This document shows positions 17,562-25,895 of a DNA stretch of 51,434 nucleotides, piece after piece. The position numbers and the translations under genes are program-made. The notes below the pieces were generated by a model. The model was not told the DNA's origin and made no database searches. It saw only the letters and a list, made by a program, of their open reading frames with translations. The stretch is from an uncultured Methanobrevibacter sp. (lineage in GTDB: Archaea; Methanobacteriota; Methanobacteria; Methanobacteriales; Methanobacteriaceae), in contig CADAAJ010000004.1 in NCBI GenBank assembly GCA_902785855.1, forward strand, positions 1 to 51,434. Reading direction: 5' to 3'. How positions within the stretch are numbered: the first letter of the stretch is position 1; each line of letters opens with the position of its first letter.

Positions 17562-18281
17562 TCATGTTAGACTTTCAAATCCTTTTGTTGCAATCAATTT
17601 ATTAAATGAGCCTTCTGGTTGCATTAAAATATTTCCTTGGGAATATTGTTCTAATGCTACTTTTACCATTGCACTCTTTTTATTTGGATCTTTTGCAGAT
17701 TTAGCCATTGTTTTAGCTAACACCATAACAGCATCTCCTCTGGATAGATTTCCAGTTACACTTGAATGGTCACCGCCGTATCCACTATATGCATCATTGG
17801 AACGAACGATATCTGCTGCACTAAGATTAGTTTCCTGTCCATGTATCTTTATCGGCCGTATCGTATCTATGATTTTGTCAAGACCTTCATCATAAACAAC
17901 AACTACAGCGTCAGATTTCATTCCAGTATTTGCTTCTACGATTTCCTGCGCATATTTCATACCTTGTTCAGTACCATCCCAGAGACAATCGTGCAGATAC
18001 ATTTTTCCACCAATGTTACCGGGCGCAGGCTGTGAAGGGTGAGTCATTCCCCCTGGATAAACTGGGGTATAGTTTTTAAAACTTCCATTTTTTAAATGGA
18101 CCATAAATGCCATATCGACTGCACCATTAGGTTGTTCTTCCTTATCAGAAGCCAATACAAGAATTTCTTTATCTTCTTGTGATAAATCTGGGCCACCAAG
18201 AAATGCACTACCAATAATAGCTAACAATCCAACAAGAACAACAATAAGAATTGCTATAACCAATTTTTTTGTTCTTATCAT
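17562..18281 (-). CDS. DUF4012-type membrane-anchored extracytoplasmic protein
   Basis: The protein has 239 residues. Residues 1-28 are Arg/Lys followed by a hydrophobic stretch (VIAILIVVLVGLLAIIGSAF), a signal anchor placing the rest outside the membrane. The body has the features I associate with DUF4012 / LytR-like proteins: ILVLASDKEEQPNGA near residue 45, LKNGSFKNYTPVYPGG, and DAVVVVYDEGLDKIID in the middle. LytR-type proteins attach polymers to cell walls in bacteria. No function is proven for the archaeal relatives, so a wall role is only a guess. The ATG is preceded by GGTGTG. It is convergent with the mutase gene, and a 221-base AT-rich gap separates it from rubredoxin on the same strand, so it likely has its own promoter. 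Confidence 0.65.
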   Translation of the reverse strand: MIRTKKLVIAILIVVLVGLLAIIGSAFLGGPDLSQEDKEILVLASDKEEQPNGAVDMAFMVHLKNGSFKNYTPVYPGGMTHPSQPAPGNIGGKMYLHDCLWDGTEQGMKYAQEIVEANTGMKSDAVVVVYDEGLDKIIDTIRPIKIHGQETNLSAADIVRSNDAYSGYGGDHSSVTGNLSRGDAVMVLAKTMAKSAKDPNKKSAMVKVALEQYSQGNILMQPEGSFNKLIATKGFESLT

Positions 18282-18502
18282 TTAATTCACACACCTAAAT
18301 TTAATGTAGTTTATAAATTTCTAATTTATAATAAATTCAGTAAAACATATTAATATGTTCTTATATTGTTTTTGAATATTAAATTATATAAATATTTTTA
18401 ACAATTGTAATTTTAGGTTAAAAAATAAGTTGATGTTAAATTATTTAAAGTATCTATTGTATTATGTTACATTTGTTAAAAAAAAGATTTTGAGAAGATG
18501 AA

Positions 18503-18670
18503 TTATTCATCTTCAGCAATAAATGCATCAATACCTAATGCAGCACATTCTGGGCATACCCAATCATCTGGCATGTCTGCAGGAGTAGCTCCAGCAGGAA
18601 TGTTGTATGCAGGGTCGCCTTTTTCTGTATCAAATTTGTATTCACAGTGTAAACAAACATATATAGTCAT
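18503..18670 (-). CDS. Rubredoxin
   Basis: This is a 55-residue cytosolic one-electron carrier with a single iron held by four Cys. The ligands are C6 and C9 (YVCLHCEY) and C39 and C42 (DWVCPECA). Between them are the conserved GDP (18-20), the IPAG turn and MPDDWVCP. Methanogen rubredoxins pass electrons to oxygen- and peroxide-detoxifying flavodiiron proteins and rubrerythrins. Both knuckles lack the usual Gly after the second Cys: residue 10 is Glu and residue 43 is Ala. The start ATG (18668-18670) follows a GGAG ribosome binding site. It appears monocistronic, with a perfect palindrome 26-45 bases upstream of the ATG. Confidence 0.93.
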   Translation of the reverse strand: MTIYVCLHCEYKFDTEKGDPAYNIPAGATPADMPDDWVCPECAALGIDAFIAEDE

Positions 18671-19035
18671 TTTTAATTCTCTCCTTTTTTTAAATTTTGC
18701 TATTAGTATAGCAAATATAATTTGAGTTTATATTAACTATTATTTAAAAGTACTTATTTGATTATTATGCTGAAATTTTTTTTGCTCTGTAGGTAACTGA
18801 TTATATTAAAATTTTTATTCATATCTTTAAAAAAATGATTAAAATGCCTGGTTGATATTATCAAAAGCAGTTTTTTTAAGAAAAATTTCTATAGGAAATT
18901 ATTTAAATTAAATTAAAATAAAAATCACCTAAAATCAGTTAAAATTCTATTGTATATATTGGGTAATAATGTTAATTTATAAGTTAAGAAATACACATAT
19001 AATATTATTAGTAATTTTTATAGGGGATAATAAAA
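18671..19035. other. Divergent intergenic region, rubredoxin / GlmU-like
   Basis: This 365-base AT-rich gap separates divergent genes and must hold promoters in both directions. On the minus side is the 18696-18715 palindrome. On the plus side, TATA-like DNA around 18990-19010 precedes the GGGGAT ribosome binding site (19023-19028). No ORF or RNA gene was recognised. Confidence 0.5.
18696..18715. promoter_or_regulatory. Palindrome upstream of rubredoxin, candidate operator
   Basis: A perfect 8-base inverted repeat, TTTGCTAT (18696-18703) and ATAGCAAA (18708-18715), is separated by TAGT. It lies 26-45 bases upstream of the rubredoxin start, in the likely promoter-proximal or leader region. 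The 4-base spacing gives a DNA-dyad geometry that suits a dimeric regulator. It could equally form a leader hairpin. Confidence 0.5.
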
Positions 19036-20313
19036 GTGAAAGCAATTATTTTAAGTGCTGGTGAAGGGTCAAGAATGAGGCCATTAACACTTACAAAGCC
19101 TAAGACAATGTTACCAGTTGCTGGAAAACCGATTATTCAATATAATATTGAATCATTAAGAGATAATGGTATTAAAGATATTTTATTAATAGTTCGTTAT
19201 AAAGAAGAAATGGTTAGAGAATATTTTGGCGACGGCAGTGATTTTGGTGTAAACATTACTTATCAAACTCAAAAGGATTTTTTAGGTACTGCTAATGCTA
19301 TTGGTTATGGAAAAGACTTCATTGAAGACAGTTTAATTGTTTTAAATGGAGATATTATTTTAGATAATGAAATCATCAATGAAATTATTAAAAAATACAA
19401 TTACCTCAATCCTGATACATTAATGCTTTTAACAGAAGTGGAAAATCCTTCTGCTTTTGGAGTTGTAGAAATTGAAGATGGAAATATCAGAAACATTGTT
19501 GAAAAACCTAAAAAAGAAGAAGCTCCAAGTAATCTTGTTAATGCAGGTATTTATATATTCAATGAGGATATTTTTGATAAAATTGATAAAACAGAAATTT
19601 CCCAACGTGGGGAATATGAAATTACAGATTCTGTAACTTTACAAATTGAGGATAATAAAAAAGTCATCGGTCATAAAACAAATAAGGACTGGATTGATGT
19701 TGGACGTCCATGGGAATTAATTGAAGTTAATGAAGAATTAATTGGAAATCTTAAAACAGAAATTAGAGGTATTGTAGAACCTGGAGCACATGTTCATGGT
19801 GAACTCTTTTTGGATGAAGGAAGTATTATCCGATCTGGAGTATACATTGAAGGAAATGTATATATTGGTAAAAACTGTGATATAGGTCCAAATTCTTATA
19901 TTAGAGGCAATTCCTATTTTGGTGATAATGTACATGTTGGAAATGCGGTTGAAATTAAAAATTCAATTGTTATGGAAAATACTAACGTTAGTCACTTAAG
20001 TTATGTTGGAGATTCTGTAATTGGATCCAACTGTAATATAGCTGCAGGAACCAACATTGCTAATTTACGTTTCGATAACCGTTCTGTTAAAACAAAAATT
20101 AAAAATCAAATGATTGACAGTGGTAGACGTAAACTTGGTTCAATTATAGGAGATTCTGTTAAAACAGGTATTAATTCAAGTTTTTCACCTGGTGTGAAAG
20201 TTGGATCTAATTCCACTATCGGTTCTGGGGTTTTATTGTATGATGATGTCCCCTCTGATACTAGGGTATTAGTAAAACAAAATCATATTATTCAAGATAA
20301 AAAAGAAAAATAA
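19036..20313 (+). CDS. glmU: Bifunctional sugar-1-phosphate nucleotidyltransferase / acetyltransferase (GlmU-like)
   Basis: The N-terminal half (residues 1-230) is a nucleotidyltransferase with LSAGEGSRMRPLTLTKPK (6-23), the GD metal motif in IVLNGDII, and the EKPKKEE lysine. The C-terminal half (about 250-415) is a left-handed beta-helix of hexapeptide repeats (VYIGKNCDIGPNSYIRGNSY). This is the architecture of archaeal GlmU-type proteins, which acetylate glucosamine-1-phosphate and couple it to UTP to make UDP-GlcNAc. Substrate choice (glucose versus glucosamine) is inferred from context: two phosphohexomutases lie in the same window. The start is GTG with GGGGAT eight bases upstream. It is the first gene of a tight five-gene operon (gaps 15, 3, overlap 1, 12). 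Confidence 0.85.
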   Translation: MKAIILSAGEGSRMRPLTLTKPKTMLPVAGKPIIQYNIESLRDNGIKDILLIVRYKEEMVREYFGDGSDFGVNITYQTQKDFLGTANAIGYGKDFIEDSLIVLNGDIILDNEIINEIIKKYNYLNPDTLMLLTEVENPSAFGVVEIEDGNIRNIVEKPKKEEAPSNLVNAGIYIFNEDIFDKIDKTEISQRGEYEITDSVTLQIEDNKKVIGHKTNKDWIDVGRPWELIEVNEELIGNLKTEIRGIVEPGAHVHGELFLDEGSIIRSGVYIEGNVYIGKNCDIGPNSYIRGNSYFGDNVHVGNAVEIKNSIVMENTNVSHLSYVGDSVIGSNCNIAAGTNIANLRFDNRSVKTKIKNQMIDSGRRKLGSIIGDSVKTGINSSFSPGVKVGSNSTIGSGVLLYDDVPSDTRVLVKQNHIIQDKKEK

Positions 20314-20328
20314 TAACTTGGCGATATT

Positions 20329-20811
20329 ATGGAAAATAAAAAAGACTCTATTGTAATATGCCCTGGTGCACAGGTATTTGGTGACGTTGAACTTGGTGAA
20401 GATGTATCCATATGGCATGGTGCTATTATTAGAGGAGATACAGATTCAATAACTATTGGTAATAAGTCCAATGTTCAGGATAACTGTGTTGTCCACTGTA
20501 CTAAAGAATTTCCTGTAAAAATAGGAGATAATGTATCTGTAGGTCATGGTGCTGTTGTTCACGGATGTACTCTTGAAGATAATGTATTAATTGGAATGAA
20601 TGCAACAGTTTTAAATGGTGCACATATTGGTAAAAACTCTATTGTAGGGGCAGGTGCTGTTGTAAGTGAAGGAAAAGAGTTTGAAGAAGGCAGTTTAATT
20701 TTAGGTGTTCCTGCAAAAAAGGTTAAAGACTTAACTTCTGAACAAATAGCTCATATTCAGGAAAATGCAGATAATTACGTTAAACTTTCCAAACAGTATA
20801 AGGAAGATTAA
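20329..20811 (+). CDS. Gamma-carbonic-anhydrase-like hexapeptide-repeat protein
   Basis: This 160-residue left-handed beta-helix protein shows the three zinc-ligand histidines of the gamma class: H56 in VQDNCVVH, and H73 and H78 in GHGAVVHG. The Gln and Asp/Asn of VQDN match the active-site region. Close relatives in archaea are annotated as gamma carbonic anhydrase or ferripyochelin-binding-like. It lacks the long N-terminal export region and acidic loop of Methanosarcina Cam, so it is probably cytosolic and of CamH type. Carbonic anhydrase activity is plausible but unproven. It lies second in the GlmU operon, 15 bases downstream, and the helical fold of both products is similar. Confidence 0.8.
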   Translation: MENKKDSIVICPGAQVFGDVELGEDVSIWHGAIIRGDTDSITIGNKSNVQDNCVVHCTKEFPVKIGDNVSVGHGAVVHGCTLEDNVLIGMNATVLNGAHIGKNSIVGAGAVVSEGKEFEEGSLILGVPAKKVKDLTSEQIAHIQENADNYVKLSKQYKED

Positions 20812-20814
20812 ATT

Positions 20815-21915
20815 ATGAAAGCAAGAAAAATCGTTGAAGAAATGGATTCATATGTTCCTGGAAAATCACAGGATGAAATAGCTAGTGATTTTAATTTAAA
20901 CAAAGAAGATATTATCAAATTAGGTTCTAATGAAAATCCATGGGGTCCATCTCCAAAAGCTATGAAAGCTATTCAGGATGAAATCAAATCAATTAACAGA
21001 TATCCTGAATCTCAATTACAGGATTTGGTAAAAAGGATTGCTGAATATTCTGGTGTTGATACATCACAGGTAATTGTTGGTGGAGATGGTGCTGATGAAA
21101 TCATTGATGTTCTTGCAAAAACTTTTATTGACGAGGGTGATGAGTTTATAGTTCCGCTACCTTCATATATGTATTATGAATATTTGCTTAAACAGTATGG
21201 TGCAAAACCGGTTTATGCAAAATGGGATTTGGATAAAAATGAATTGGATGTTAAATCTATTTTTGATTCTGTAACTGATAAAACAAAAATGATTTTTTTA
21301 TGTTCTCCAAACAATCCTACAGGAACTTTAATTGATAAGGAAGTTTTAGTTGATATTGCTTCTAAAAACCCTGATGTTTTAATTGTTATTGATGAAGCTT
21401 ATTTTGAATATGCTGAAGTTACAAATAAAGATTTGATAAATGAATTTGATAATATATTTATAATTCGTACAATGTCTAAGGTATTGGGACTTGCAGGAAT
21501 GAGAATTGGTTATGGACTTGCATGTGATACTATTATTGAATATATGCATAGAATTAAACCAGTATTTTCCCTTACAAGATTATCATTTGTAGCTGCATGC
21601 AATACTTTTGATGATAAGGAATATATTGCCCAGTCAATTGAAAAAGGTATTGAATCAAGACAATATCTCTATGATGAAATATCAAAAATTGACGGTTTAA
21701 ATGTATTTCCATCCAAATCAAATTATATGTTAATTGATATTAGAGAAACTGGTTTTACTGCAGCTGAACTTGCATTAGAACTTATGAAAAAAGGAATAAT
21801 TGTTCGTGACTGTACTTCATTTAAAGGTTTGGATGAATATTGGATTAGAATTAGTATCTGTACTTTAAAAGAGGATGAAAAATTCATTAATATCTTAAAA
21901 GAGGTTTTAAACTAA
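20815..21915 (+). CDS. hisC: Histidinol-phosphate aminotransferase
   Basis: This 366-residue fold-type I PLP enzyme transfers the amino group to imidazole acetol phosphate in histidine synthesis. Visible features are [13 protein letters not shown] near residue 35, the CSPNNPTG motif, the DEAYFEY aspartate, the PLP lysine K222 in [17 protein letters not shown], and the C-terminal IRISICT arginine region that binds the substrate carboxylate. Length and motifs fit HisC rather than the related aspartate aminotransferases, though the family has broad members. It starts 3 bases after the preceding stop, and its TAA overlaps the next ATG by one base (TAATG), pointing to coupled translation. No other histidine gene is present here. 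Confidence 0.9.
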   Translation: MKARKIVEEMDSYVPGKSQDEIASDFNLNKEDIIKLGSNENPWGPSPKAMKAIQDEIKSINRYPESQLQDLVKRIAEYSGVDTSQVIVGGDGADEIIDVLAKTFIDEGDEFIVPLPSYMYYEYLLKQYGAKPVYAKWDLDKNELDVKSIFDSVTDKTKMIFLCSPNNPTGTLIDKEVLVDIASKNPDVLIVIDEAYFEYAEVTNKDLINEFDNIFIIRTMSKVLGLAGMRIGYGLACDTIIEYMHRIKPVFSLTRLSFVAACNTFDDKEYIAQSIEKGIESRQYLYDEISKIDGLNVFPSKSNYMLIDIRETGFTAAELALELMKKGIIVRDCTSFKGLDEYWIRISICTLKEDEKFINILKEVLN

Positions 21916-22619
21916 TGTATGTTGGAGGAACTGTAATATCTTCTGTTGAATTTCATGGAAATATGTCTTTAGTTATTTTCATGTCCAAATGTCCTCTTGC
22001 ATGTAGATATTGTCATAATGTTGAACTTCTTGAAGATAATAGTGAAAAATCATTTGATGAAATTAAAAAAGAAATTGATTCTTCCCGAGATTTTTTAGAT
22101 GCAATTGTTATATCTGGTGGAGAACCATTGCTTCAAAATGATGCTATAATTGAAATATTTAAATATGTCAAAGAAGTAGGGCTTAAAACAAAACTTGATA
22201 CAAGTGGAATATATCCTGATAAAATCAGGGAATTATTGGATTTAAATTTAGTTGATTATGTTTCTTTAGATGTTAAAACAACTTTTTCAGATTACCGAAA
22301 AATTACTGGTGCTGATGTAGGAGATGATGTTAAAAAATCAATGGATTTAATAAATGATGCTGGTGTTCATTTAGAAATCAGGACAACATATGTTCCAACC
22401 CTACATACTGAAAAAGACATAATTGATCTTGTAGGTGAAATCAAAGCTGAAGTTTATACTATCCAACAGTTCAGAAATAAAAATGTTCTTGATCCTGCTT
22501 TAGAAAAAGTTGAAGTTCCAAATCCTCATGATTTGGCAAAATTGGCTCGTAAAGTTAAACCTTACTTTGATGGAATTGTTAAAGTTAAATCAGGAGAATT
22601 CGGTGAACAAGTTATTTAA
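21915..22619 (+). CDS. Anaerobic ribonucleotide reductase activating protein-like radical SAM enzyme
   Basis: This 234-residue radical SAM protein has a 4Fe-4S binding CPLACRYC (C-x3-C-x2-C) near residue 27, then the VISGGEPLLQ SAM-binding motif. The N-terminus (GGTVISSVEFHGNMSLVIF) matches the NrdG2 (TIGR02495-like) type of activase, which makes a glycyl radical on anaerobic class III ribonucleotide reductase. No reductase gene is in the window, so the partner is encoded elsewhere. Its ATG overlaps the hisC stop, and the next gene starts 12 bases downstream. The alternative is a related activase for another glycyl radical enzyme. Confidence 0.83.
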   Translation: MYVGGTVISSVEFHGNMSLVIFMSKCPLACRYCHNVELLEDNSEKSFDEIKKEIDSSRDFLDAIVISGGEPLLQNDAIIEIFKYVKEVGLKTKLDTSGIYPDKIRELLDLNLVDYVSLDVKTTFSDYRKITGADVGDDVKKSMDLINDAGVHLEIRTTYVPTLHTEKDIIDLVGEIKAEVYTIQQFRNKNVLDPALEKVEVPNPHDLAKLARKVKPYFDGIVKVKSGEFGEQVI

Positions 22620-22631
22620 AGATGTGTTTTT

Positions 22632-23768
22632 ATGCCTATTTTATCTTTTTCAAGTAATGATATTGATGTTATCACTGGTAAGAAGACCAGGACCATACGT
22701 AAAGCATGGAAAACACCGCTTAAAGTAGGAGACAGATTATACTGCTACTGGAATTTAGTTTCTAAAGAAAAAATGAAGATTTTTGAAGCTTTTGTTACAA
22801 AAATTGAGGATATTCCTTTTGAAGATATTAAGGACAATGATGAGTTAGCAGTTGAAGAAGGATTTAAAGATTCAAAAGACATGCTTAGAGAATTTAAAAA
22901 GATGTATGGTGGAAGAATAAATCCTAATGAAAATTTCCAAATTATATATTTTGAAAAAATCAATATTGATGATTGGAAAGGGGATAAAATCGATGAAAAG
23001 GCTATGATTACTAAAAGAGCCGATATTCTTTTTGACAGTGGTAAATTTGATAAATCTACAATGTGTTATGATGCTGCATTGAGAATTGATCCAGATGATG
23101 TATATCTATTAAATAAACAGGGAGATAATTTATCAAGACTGGGTAAATTTATAGATGCTATTGAGTGTTATGACAAGGCATTGGAAATTGAACCGGATAA
23201 TGTTTATATTTTAAATAACAAAGCTATTGCTCTTCTTAATTCCGGAAACATTAATGAAGCTTATAAAGTAAGTACTATTGCTTATAATTTCAGACCAAGC
23301 AGCCCTATTATTCTTTATTGGAGAGGTTTTATTTTGGAAATGCTTGGAAGATATGATGATGCACTGAAAGTTTATGATAAACTCATTGAAATTGACAGTG
23401 AAAATCCGGAAGTTTGGAATTCACGTGGAAATTTACTGTCTGATATGGGTTTACTTGAACAGGCTATTGAATCATTTGACAAGGCAGTTGAAGTGTGTCT
23501 TGATGATTCTGAAATGGATGCTGGATCAATTAATCGTATGGGTAATGCATATATTGATTTAGGCAAGTATGATGATGCTTTAGACTGTTTTAACAAAGCA
23601 ATATCTTTAGAAAAACATAATATTGATTTTTTATTGAATAAAGGTGTTGTTTTAATGGAGCTGGGTAAATTTGAAGAAGCTATTGATAGTTTCAACAAGG
23701 TCTTACTTAGAAATCCTGATAATGAAGATGCCTTTTTCTTAAAAGAAGAATGTTTGGAAAATCTTTAA
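22632..23768 (+). CDS. ASCH domain fused to tetratricopeptide repeats
   Basis: This 378-residue protein has a two-part layout. Residues 1-115 resemble an ASCH/PUA-like beta-barrel (FSSNDIDVITGKKTRTIRKAWK, a basic groove, then KVGDRLYCYW), a fold that binds RNA or modified nucleotides. Residues 130-378 are about seven TPR units (for example IECYDKALEIEPDNVYILNNKAIALLNSGN), normally protein-docking. The combination suggests an RNA-linked adaptor, but no function is established. It is last in the GlmU operon, 12 bases after the radical SAM gene. The next gene is convergent. Confidence 0.8.
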   Translation: MPILSFSSNDIDVITGKKTRTIRKAWKTPLKVGDRLYCYWNLVSKEKMKIFEAFVTKIEDIPFEDIKDNDELAVEEGFKDSKDMLREFKKMYGGRINPNENFQIIYFEKINIDDWKGDKIDEKAMITKRADILFDSGKFDKSTMCYDAALRIDPDDVYLLNKQGDNLSRLGKFIDAIECYDKALEIEPDNVYILNNKAIALLNSGNINEAYKVSTIAYNFRPSSPIILYWRGFILEMLGRYDDALKVYDKLIEIDSENPEVWNSRGNLLSDMGLLEQAIESFDKAVEVCLDDSEMDAGSINRMGNAYIDLGKYDDALDCFNKAISLEKHNIDFLLNKGVVLMELGKFEEAIDSFNKVLLRNPDNEDAFFLKEECLENL

Positions 23769-23923
23769 TGTAGATATTCAACATTGTTTTAGTATAATTT
23801 TCACAATACTTTAAAAATTTTAATAGTTGCTTGTTTTAAATTAATTTTTTCATGATGGTGTTTATTTTAATTAATCAATATTTCATTTAAATTAATTTGA
23901 AATGGTGATGGTTTTGTTGTGTT

Positions 23924-25288
23924 TTATTTTCTGTATTTTTTTATTAAACTTATTCCCCAGTCAGTCATCTCATCAGCTTTCATCTGAGAATCTGATTCAG
24001 CAAAACATCTGAATATAGGTTCTGTTCCTGATGGTCTAATAATCATCCAACCATCATCTTTTAAGATTTTAACTCCATCAGTAAGGTCTAATTTATATTC
24101 AGTTGTATTTTTAACTTCATCTGCAATACTGTCCATAACAAATTCTTTTTCATCATCAGGACATTCAATTTTCATTTTACTTGCATAATAAACCGGAAGT
24201 TCTGAAACTAATTCGGAAATAGGTTTTTTCTCTTTTGCAACGATTTCAAGTATTTTAGCTACAGTCATTACAGCATCTCTTCCATAAACGAAATCTGGGA
24301 AAATCAAACCACCATTTTCTTCCCCACCAAATAAACCATTTTCGTCCTTAAGTTTACGGGCAACAAGTAAATCTCCAACTGCAGTAGCTATTACTTTACC
24401 ATTATATTCTTCTGCAATATCATAAATTGCCTGTGAAGTTGCAACAGTAGTAACTATGGTTCCGCCGTTGTTTTCTTTAAGCATTTGTTTTTCAACAAGA
24501 CTAAATGTTTTATCTCCTAAAACAAAGTTCCCTTTCTCATCAATACAGATGGTTCTGTCTGCATCACCATCATGTGCAAGACCGATATCTGCATTAAGTT
24601 CTTTAACAACAGTTATCAGTTCACCTAAATTTTCTTCAATTGGCTCAGGGTCACGTCCAGGGAAAAATCCGTCTGCCTGGGAATTTAGAGTTGTTACATC
24701 ACATCCAAGTTTTCTAATTAAATATGGTGCAGTATAACACCCTGCTCCAGAACCGCAATCAACAACAACTTTTAAATTAGCATCACGAATAGCTTCAACA
24801 TCAACTTTTGAGATAGCATCATCAATATATTCATCTATAATTTGGTCATTGTGACTTATTTCACCCATTTCATAATATGGTACTCTGTCAGGTTCTTCAT
24901 CAAAGTATAATTTTTCAATTGCAAGTTCCATATCATCAGGTATTCCAATACCGTCTTCATCTAAGAATTTAATTCCATTATATTTTGGAGGATTATGTGA
25001 AGCAGTAATCATTACTCCGCCGTCATAATATTTACGAACAGCATATTGAACTCCAGGAGTAGGTAATATTCCTAAATCCACTACATCACAACCTGAAGAT
25101 AATAATCCAGCTATAACTGCTTGCATTAACATTGGACTAGTTGTTCTTGTATCTCCTCCAACAGCTACGGTTCCTTTAATTTGTGTTCCGTAACAAGCAG
25201 CTAATCTTGTTGCAAATTCTGGTGTTAAAACATCATTTGCAGTTCTTCTAACACCAAATGTTCCAAATAATCGTTTTTTATTTGACAT
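23924..25288 (-). CDS. glmM: Phosphohexomutase, probable phosphoglucosamine mutase, copy 2
   Basis: The protein has 454 residues and the full phosphohexomutase set: LFGTFGVRR, the phosphoserine loop TASHNPPKYNG, DGDADRT, the sugar loop GGEENGG and RPSGTEPIFR. The GGEENGG loop differs from GGEPSGT in copy 1 (16159-17496), the position that selects the sugar. Archaeal GlmM-type proteins often carry this pattern, so I lean to glucosamine-6-phosphate as substrate. With the GlmU-like enzyme it would complete the route to UDP-GlcNAc for pseudomurein and glycans. The start ATG follows AAAGGAAA. A TATA-like element at about 25396-25405 lies about 110 bases upstream, so it is probably transcribed alone. 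Confidence 0.87.
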   Translation of the reverse strand: MSNKKRLFGTFGVRRTANDVLTPEFATRLAACYGTQIKGTVAVGGDTRTTSPMLMQAVIAGLLSSGCDVVDLGILPTPGVQYAVRKYYDGGVMITASHNPPKYNGIKFLDEDGIGIPDDMELAIEKLYFDEEPDRVPYYEMGEISHNDQIIDEYIDDAISKVDVEAIRDANLKVVVDCGSGAGCYTAPYLIRKLGCDVTTLNSQADGFFPGRDPEPIEENLGELITVVKELNADIGLAHDGDADRTICIDEKGNFVLGDKTFSLVEKQMLKENNGGTIVTTVATSQAIYDIAEEYNGKVIATAVGDLLVARKLKDENGLFGGEENGGLIFPDFVYGRDAVMTVAKILEIVAKEKKPISELVSELPVYYASKMKIECPDDEKEFVMDSIADEVKNTTEYKLDLTDGVKILKDDGWMIIRPSGTEPIFRCFAESDSQMKADEMTDWGISLIKKYRK

Positions 25289-25412
25289 ATTTTATTTCCT
25301 TTAATTTTTTTTATACTAACTATACATTTGATTTTTTTTAAATAAAAAGATATTGTTATTGGCATTAATATGGATACATTCAATCCAAACTGATATATAA
25401 AAATTTGAATTG

Positions 25413-25814
25413 TTAGTTATTAATCATTTTTAAACTATCTCCGCTTGATAATATCAGCTCTAATTTAGAATTATATTCGGTAACTGTTCCTACTACTTGG
25501 ACTTTATGGTTTTTAAAATCTTCAATGGCTAAATTATTAGTTTCCATTTCTGCTACTTGACTTTCAAAGATTATTAATAAAATCTGACTTTTACCATCGT
25601 TTATTGTTAAAAAGTAACTGGACTTGGATTTTGACTGACTTACATCAGTTATTACTCCTTTAACACTTACTTCTTCATCAATCATTCCTCTGTTGATATC
25701 TTTTATTTCAACTTCTTTAACTTCAATACTGGGTGTAAAAGCTATTAGGCCTATAATTCCGATTAATGATGTTATTAATGCAATTTTTAAAAGTTTGTCA
25801 TCTGTAATTTCCAT
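25413..25814 (-). CDS. Membrane-anchored OB-fold protein
   Basis: The protein has 133 residues. Residues 8-27 form one hydrophobic segment (LKIALITSLIGIIGLIAF). The rest reads as an OB-fold of the tRNA/helicase type: VSVKGVITDVSQSKSKSSYFLTINDG, then VQVVGTVTEYNSKLELIL. The charge pattern (Lys before, acidic after) suggests the OB domain faces outside, unusual for a fold mostly seen on nucleic acids. A TATA-like CATATATACT (minus strand, about 25839-25848) lies 25-35 bases before the ATG and no clear ribosome binding site is visible, so the message may be nearly leaderless. Function is unknown. Confidence 0.7.
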   Translation of the reverse strand: MEITDDKLLKIALITSLIGIIGLIAFTPSIEVKEVEIKDINRGMIDEEVSVKGVITDVSQSKSKSSYFLTINDGKSQILLIIFESQVAEMETNNLAIEDFKNHKVQVVGTVTEYNSKLELILSSGDSLKMINN

Positions 25815-25895
25815 ACTTTTTAAATTGCTTTTTGAAGTATATATGGGTGATAGTTTTTTTATCTGTAAAATTGTGGTGTTTTTGTGAAATTGAAA

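Noticed and set aside
18498-18725. 75-residue plus-strand ORF
   Set aside because: It is the antisense of the rubredoxin gene, whose four Cys ligands are intact on the minus strand.
23835-23898. Two 13-base TTTAAATTAATTT direct repeats as an attachment site
   Set aside because: They are low-complexity AT repeats between convergent genes; no integrase or tRNA is nearby.
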